A stretch of 64,000 bases of DNA from Siphonodentalium dalli (Eukaryota > Mollusca > Scaphopoda > Gadilida > Siphonodentaliidae), in contig CP136061.1 in assembly GCA_032622095.1 (NCBI GenBank), positions 198,572,935 to 198,636,934 of the forward strand, read 5' to 3'. Shown piece by piece: positions 58,217-64,000 of the stretch. The translations under genes and the position numbers were made by a program. The notes under the pieces are model-generated. The model was not told the DNA's origin. It did no database searches and was given only the letters and a program-made list of their open reading frames with translations. Positions within the stretch are counted from its first letter, which is position 1; each line of letters begins with the position of its first letter.

Positions 58217-58529
58217 CTGTAAAACAAAATTTAATTCAGCGAGTTGAAGTGAATTTCTGTGACTTGTATTCGTGTACATGCAGGCCAAACGACAGTCTCA
58301 GTCAACCTAGACTCAGTCATGCATGGCCGGGTACCTTATATCACGAATCAGCCTGTTCTCTTGAAGATGCGTCCATATTGAACCTATTAAAAAACCCAAA
58401 TACGCCCATATTGGCATTATTTGAATCTGAATTACGCTCTATATGAACGTAAATGGGGCACGAAAACATTCCTGTATACGAGCGTATTCATATTACAAAT
58501 AAGTCCGTATTGGGCGTATTTGATGCACA

Positions 58530-59400
58530 TCGGGGACATTACTGCCAATATTGTCGATTAGTGTACGAAAATTGGCTGATGCTATTCCAACATAATTCAC
58601 GCGAAAACAGCGTTTAAAATGCTTTTAAAAATTTCAAACCGCCAAGCTTGTCTTTTAGTCACCTTCCTCAAAAACCGCCAAGCTTGCATTTTGGCCACTC
58701 TCATTTTGGTGTTAAAATTCCATGAAAAATGGTGACCGAACAGGACCGAAGTCACTTTAATCACTCATATCACCTCAACTGTCACTTAACCACTGATACA
58801 GTCTCACAGTCATATTTAGATAGGTGAATTAATGTAAAAATGTGTTTGTTTGTGTTATACGGGAGAAACTCATAAAATTCACTTCAGCACCGTAAAATTA
58901 TCCGTTGTATTGAAATACTATATCATGCCACGAATCTCTACTCTACGCTCCGCGGACGTTAGCCATCTGGGGTAGGGATTCATGGCATGATATATACTGG
59001 AATACGTGTAACATTCCTACGTAGATTATGGGCCTTCACAATTCAAGTTAGCTGAACAATTTGCATACATTTTAGGCACTAATGTCCTTCAAATATGTAC
59101 AAAGAAATGCGTCCAGCCAACGACTTATCTGTAACCCCCTGAAAGTGGCTACCCACCGATTGACAACATTACTATTTAGAGACCGATAACTATCTTCCGC
59201 ACCGAATGCCCAGCGTGGATTCGCCCTCAAATAAAATCTAGTACATTATTGCGTATGTTGCTTGATCTTGTCGGTGATCAAAATATGTCCGTACGTAATT
59301 GTAGTACATATAAGGTAACTCTACATCCCTTGGAAAAATCGTATTGGAATCTTAGTATTCATTGTCTGGGTAAAGAGCGTCTGTCTTACTTCTATCAGGT
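58530..59400. other. Copy-2 intron 6, no gene seen
   Basis: Collinear with copy 1 from about 58706. Includes the counterpart of the ATCATGC(C/T)ACGAATCTCT inverted repeat (58922-58990). Confidence 0.5.
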
Positions 59401-59528
59401 AAGATGGAACATATGATTAATTTACAGGACATCATGCAGTATGGACTTTTCTGAGTTCATTAATTATATTTAATAGTATTCCGTGTCTTCACACATTCAG
59501 AATGTAAGGAAACATTGCATGCCTTTAT

Positions 59529-60354
59529 TTAAAGGGGGACTGTACACTAAATCCGGCGCTTTATGGGAACCATTTTCTATTATACTCAATTGAATGTATG
59601 CAACAAGTGAATGCATTTTAGCCATGGGTGAGTGCAAAATACACTCATTTACTTTATATTTACACACTAAGTGTTGTCATCACTAAATCCAGCATTCTGA
59701 TTGGTCGGCGCCCACGTGGCTAGTTGCAGTTATTTCTAGGTGAATGCGCAAAGCCTAATAACACCAAGCTAATAACACCATCGATACGTCATTAGGTTTG
59801 GAAAGACGAACGCGTAATGCTTTGGGCGCATTTTGACTCGCGCAGGATTGACTTAATACATCATCGGGTTTCAACATGAAGAGAAATTGTTCCTATTAAC
59901 TTTTGCCAAGGGTGCTATTGGGTATTTTGGGCTGATCTTGTCACGATACACTTTTCGATTTAAATATATTTACAAAAGTGGCTTTTTCGCTAAATGTATA
60001 TAAATATAAGGATTAACTGTCATGTGGACTATTTTTATGGAGATGTAACGGTGAGGTAAGTGGACATAACTTGTATGTAAAACCCTTCGGGTTTTACACA
60101 AGTTATGTCCACTTAACTCACCGTTACATCTCCATAAAAACAGTCCACATGACAGTTAATCCTTATATGAACGGTGAATACAACATGGTAATTATCATGA
60201 AAATGAGTTTATGGCTACATCATTCATGGAGCACATGAGTATATATTGCACTCATCCATGGCTCAAATGCTTTCATTTGTTGCATATATCCTGTTGAATA
60301 TAATAGAAGATGGTACCATACATGGCTGTATTTAGTGTACCGTACACCTTTAAA
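59529..60354. mobile_element. About 820-bp MITE with nested palindrome, copy-2 specific
   Basis: The left end AAAGGGGGACTGTACACTAA and right end TTAGTGTACCGTACACCTTT form inverted repeats of about 105 bases. A second, almost perfect palindrome lies inside at 60022-60155 (GTGGACATAACTTGTATGTA around CCCTTCGGG). No coding frame. Copy 1 lacks it. Confidence 0.8.
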
Positions 60355-60579
60355 ATTATTGTCGGTTACAATTCATTCAGCAATATTCCGAGAAAATGAA
60401 CTGATAATATTCATTTGAAAATTGGTTGGATCAAATCAGAATGAATTATAGTCGATAAAAGTCTTAAATAAAAAATGCTAGATTTAATACAGTCTGTATA
60501 AGTGGTGGCAATGGTCAGACCAGTGTAGCTAGGGGAGTAAAATCTGCTTTGCAGTTTGCTCCTCGTTATGTTCCTAAAC

Positions 60580-60682
60580 AACTTTGCGATAAATCGCAAA
60601 CCTTTGATAAATTGCAAACATCTTTGCGTGTTATCGCAAAGTAGTTTGCTATTTATCGCAAAAATTTGCGATTTATCACAGA
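60580..60682. repeat. Copy-2 remnant of the TTTGCGATTAATCGCAAA array
   Basis: Four to five diverged units, against about ten in copy 1, so the array has changed length since the duplication. Confidence 0.8.
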
Positions 60683-60779
60683 TATATTTTTATGCGTTGG
60701 CACTGATGGGCTTCCGTATAATGTCGTCCACAAAATCTACACTTTGGTCAGTTATGGCCGAGTCAGCACTAAAACATAC

Positions 60780-61067
60780 CTCTACACATATAAGAGACAC
60801 AAGCTTCGTCGCAATTTTCCATAGTTGTATTTGCCAGATTACGTGATATCTCTGAGAACGCACACGAGTTTGACGTCACCGTCTCACACGCCTCTTTTGT
60901 TTGTTTAGTTATGTCGCTTGTGCAGTTGTCCTTATCTGTGCTCGTTTGCACAGCCAATCGGCACGATTCGTCGACGACAGCACTGGTGTTGCACGTTGCT
61001 TTAGTCACAAAGAAGGTGGTGTTCTCGTCGCAGCTTATATCTGAACTGTTTCGTCCGAAACAGCGGT
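60780..61067 (-). CDS. Copy-2 exon encoding the ten-cysteine domain (intact)
   Basis: Same 288-base length, phase, acceptor (ATGCAG) and donor (GTATGT) as copy 1. It begins RCFGRNSSDISCDENTTF and ends NCDEACVSYMCR; all ten cysteines and most sequons remain and there is no stop. An intact exon beside two damaged neighbours suggests either recent loss or a copy 2 gene with a different exon set. Confidence 0.72.
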
Positions 61068-62998
61068 CTGCATGAAGCATACATGTATAACATAACATGG
61101 CGTGACATAACATAATTTAGTATATATATACGCACACTAAATTAACATATTGGATTATACATATGTTGCGGTTATATAAATATCGTTATAACATGCACAG
61201 AAGGGGATATTGACATTTTGGTTCCCTTTCATACCAACACGATTGTGTGTATATGAGCGACCGAATGGACAGACTCACTTAAATGTGTACCAATGCCCTG
61301 CAGGAATATCACAAAATCAGTGTGAGTCGGTCAAGTTAGCGTGTCCACACTGTGAAGTTTTTCCTGTGTTGCAGGCATTTCTTCGTAGAAAACCACATGG
61401 TGTCGGCATATGAACCTTTACCGAAGCACCTTTACCGACGCTAACGGCATGATATGTAAAAATTGCCTCCGTAGCTCCACATTATAACGATTCTACCGAT
61501 ATTGTCCTTCAAATACATGTATGATAGATTCTTATGGTACATGTACAATTGGATGCTATATAATTGAAGGTAAATTCGGTTCATCGATATCGTTACGGGT
61601 GTAATTATATGATTTTTACTTATCACATAGTTAGTAACTGTGCCACAGATGCATTTTATGAACGGGAGTGTGTGAACGGAACCCATATCACGATAAAAAG
61701 TTGCTGTGCGCATTACTATGGAAACCAGTCCCCTTCGACGAGCAATGAAACAAGAAAGAGTAAGTTAATAGATATAAGCTGTTGGTGCATCCATTGAAGG
61801 TTTATTATGAGAACATTTATTGTTTTAATTGTGAATTCCCTCGTAAAAGCGTATTAGAAAAATAAAACCTAGTTTGTGTATATTATAATGTATACCAAAA
61901 TGATCTCATTCGTAAAAATAACATTCATCTTTGTTTTCGATAACCAATCAAATAATTAGATATTAATATTACGCAGTAATTTATCTCAAATTTCGAACGA
62001 TTTGATTAATTCTGATCTATAAGAAAATTTAAAATAAACCCCGATCAAAATATCTGGCGTCACTCAGAACTTTTATGTGTGACAGTAATTTTCCCCATGG
62101 GCCTGTGATAAAAACGTATTCAATTTATAGACTTAATTGAAGAATCAGACTTCTCCCTTCTGTGCAAAAAAATCAAAACATCTCGTAGCTATTTCAAAGT
62201 CTTTTTCAAAAGTATAAAATGTCTACATAGATTTATTTATTCATATCTTACCATCCCTGATTTCAAATCAACTAAGTCGACAAGGGCCATAACTCCGCGT
62301 TAACAACAGACCGAATCCAAATTTGAACCTGACCTGTATTTTCACTTAATTAATCCATATACCAAAGTTAAAAAGCATAACATGACCTAAAGTTATCATC
62401 CAGAAATCAAAATAATCGGCATTTTATAACAAGCACCATAACTGAGGGAAAATTGGGCGGACCAAAACGAAATGCGAATTTGACCTGTATTTTCCGAGTC
62501 TTGTGGGTAATATATAATTATAATTTTTTTTTAAACAATCAGACAACTTAAGCTGAATTATCACCAGGAAAACATATGTGGCGGACGAACGCATAGACGC
62601 ACTGGCTGGCCAACACCGGTGATTTACGTGGTATAAATCTATAAATGGGACATGTCCTGTTAACATCAAATTATAACGCGTTATCTCCATTATTCGTGAT
62701 TTGTATCGGGAATTCTGATCATTTCTATATGTTAAATTTTCCAACTGGCACCTCAAGCTTTCCAACTATCGGAAATTCCCAACCTGTACCCACAAGAGTC
62801 CCAAATTTTCACGCTAATGTGGCCGAAATGAATGGTAAACTTATGGTTTGGACAACATCCAAGTTGATCCAACATAAACAACAACTACTGATTATTGTGT
62901 CAAACATGAATTTTTCAACTATTAAAACGTTTGTGGAGCATGAAACACTCCCCCCCCCCCAAAGAACCTCCCATGCACAGCCTCAAAATATTACTCAC
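61068..62998. other. Copy-2 intron 5, no gene seen
   Basis: Collinear with copy 1 6223-8758, minus the 7997-8320 insertion. Poly-C run at 62950-62961. Confidence 0.5.
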
Positions 62999-63153
62999 AT
63001 TGACACTCTCGCAAGTTGCATGTTTTTGTTTCCTCGGAGAGACCAGAACAACCGCCCAAATTGAAGCATGTCCGACTTCTTTTCATGGCGCCGTTTCCAC
63101 AAGATGCACTGCAGTGGCCAAATTCTGTCCAAGGCGACAACCGGCAGCTGTAC
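62999..63153 (-). pseudogene. Copy-2 TSP1 repeat 4 exon with one-base deletion
   Basis: 155 bases against 156 in copy 1; the acceptor (AATACAG) and donor (GTGAGT) are both kept. The missing base lies in the first 20 bases, so phase-1 entry yields a TGA near the middle. The remainder still encodes SPWTEFGHCSASCGNGAMK and NLRECQ in the shifted frame. An alternative AG six bases in does not restore phase. Skipping this symmetrical exon would keep the downstream frame. Confidence 0.7.
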
Positions 63154-63945
63154 CTGTATTTCATGCCGATTATACTTATGGCGTATACTTATGTATGATG
63201 ACATGGTTATCATATGTGACACGCCTACATGTTTATGATATCGGAAAATGCAGGATACGCGATTTTGTGGTTTAAATAAAAACAGCATGCACATCCATGA
63301 CCATGTGGTCCTACTAATTTCCTGCTAAATGCCTGTTGTTGCCATCTCCAACATGTATATAGATAGAAAATGGGACAAATTTAACACACAATGAAATAAG
63401 TATATATAATGTTTGTGCTCGTTAATGAATACACATATCGTTTTGCCATGATTCTGCTGATAATTGCTGCTTTAGCTATAATACCGTCACGCCGGTGAGG
63501 TAAAACAGCCAATTTTTTGTTCTGTGCGGACTCGATTTCTCACAAATTCAAGAAGCGTAACTCTATATAATTAGTTGCTTGTAACCTGCTTGAACAGCTA
63601 TACACTGGTATCTCGGGTTGCGTACTAGCCTCTAGACCAATCAAATGCCCGCATTACAATGGAATCGAAAGAAGTGAGGTTATAAAAGAATAAACGCAAT
63701 GTGTATTAACAGCGCTCATCACATTTCCTCACGAATATCATTATTTTTTTTATTATTTTTTTTTTATTGCAGAGATAAATATAACAGGATGGTCAGGGAG
63801 ACAGACATATATACAGACTTAAGGCACACACATTATAATAAGGATACAGTTAGAAATAAATATTCTTGCACATTTGCACCCACCCAAGTGATATTGGATT
63901 TAACTTGGGCTACTCTCTCACAGGCGACATGAAGGAAAGTATATA
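63154..63945. other. Copy-2 intron 4, no gene seen
   Basis: Collinear with copy 1 8915-9798 with one deletion near 63320. It joins directly to the counterpart of 12430, showing the empty site of the 2.6 kb insertion. Confidence 0.6.
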
Positions 63946-64000
63946 TATATGTAACATATATCAGATCTGGTGTAGTTATTTTGAAAATATGAATAGATTG

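Larger units (their letters stand above)
57583..64000. repeat. Segmental duplication, copy 2 (continues beyond the right edge)
   Basis: Begins TATGTCAGCTGTGGTACAGA, as copy 1 does at 2748, and ends inside sequence matching copy 1 at 12430-12480. It lacks three copy-1 insertions (2807-3670, 7997-8320, 9799-12429) and has its own insertion at about 59400-60560. It holds minus-strand counterparts of the last three exons. Confidence 0.9.

Noticed and set aside
62645-63275. Plus-strand frames of 114-139 codons over copy-2 TSP1 exon 4
   Set aside because: Antisense shadow of the TSP1 exon; the minus strand has the TSP1 motif and splice sites.

Overview
The window looks like a piece of an animal nuclear genome. 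It is AT-rich, gene-poor and packed with transposons. The one clear host gene is split into small exons with canonical splice sites, and there are no bacterial-style operons. A LINE whose ORF1 carries an SGNH/esterase domain, many MITEs and fold-back elements, and microsatellite-tailed repeats would fit a lophotrochozoan, probably a mollusc; that assignment is inference.

The main gene lies on the minus strand from about 36.7 kb down to 4.0 kb. Seven exons can be read by eye: a signal-peptide exon (36678-36618), four thrombospondin type 1 (TSP1) exons (24136-23993, 15256-15116, 13512-13378, 8914-8759), a ten-cysteine exon of unknown family (6222-5935), and a terminal exon (4220-4048) with a Thr/Pro linker and a short hydrophobic C-terminus that resembles a GPI-anchor signal. 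Every internal junction is phase 1, so the exons join in frame to about 365 residues. One or two further exons (26207-26040, Arg/Ser-rich; 31665-31588, weaker) fit the same phase. The product should be a secreted or surface-anchored extracellular protein.

The 3' half of this gene and its flank (about 2.75-12.5 kb) recurs in the same orientation at about 57.6-64.0 kb. The offset is about 52-55 kb, so the whole gene was probably duplicated in tandem, with the rest of copy 2 beyond the right edge. Copy 2 keeps the ten-cysteine exon intact. Its fourth TSP1 exon is one base short, and its last exon reaches a stop before the hydrophobic tail. Comparing the copies also reveals clean insertions, for example a 2.6 kb composite element at 9.8-12.4 kb that is absent from copy 2.

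Region by region: 1-2.57 kb is a LINE on the minus strand (ORF1 with an in-frame TGA, ORF2 endonuclease running off the edge). 2.6-12.4 kb is duplication copy 1 with the last three exons. 12.4-36.7 kb is the rest of the gene, its introns filled with a 2.4 kb inverted-repeat transposon, two long array-bearing elements, TTAA-flanked MITEs, a 39-bp satellite and fold-backs. 36.7-57.5 kb contains no convincing host gene; it holds three copies of one transposon family (two carrying younger MITEs), tandem repeats and low-complexity tracts. 57.6-64 kb is duplication copy 2. No rRNA, functional tRNA or CRISPR array was seen.
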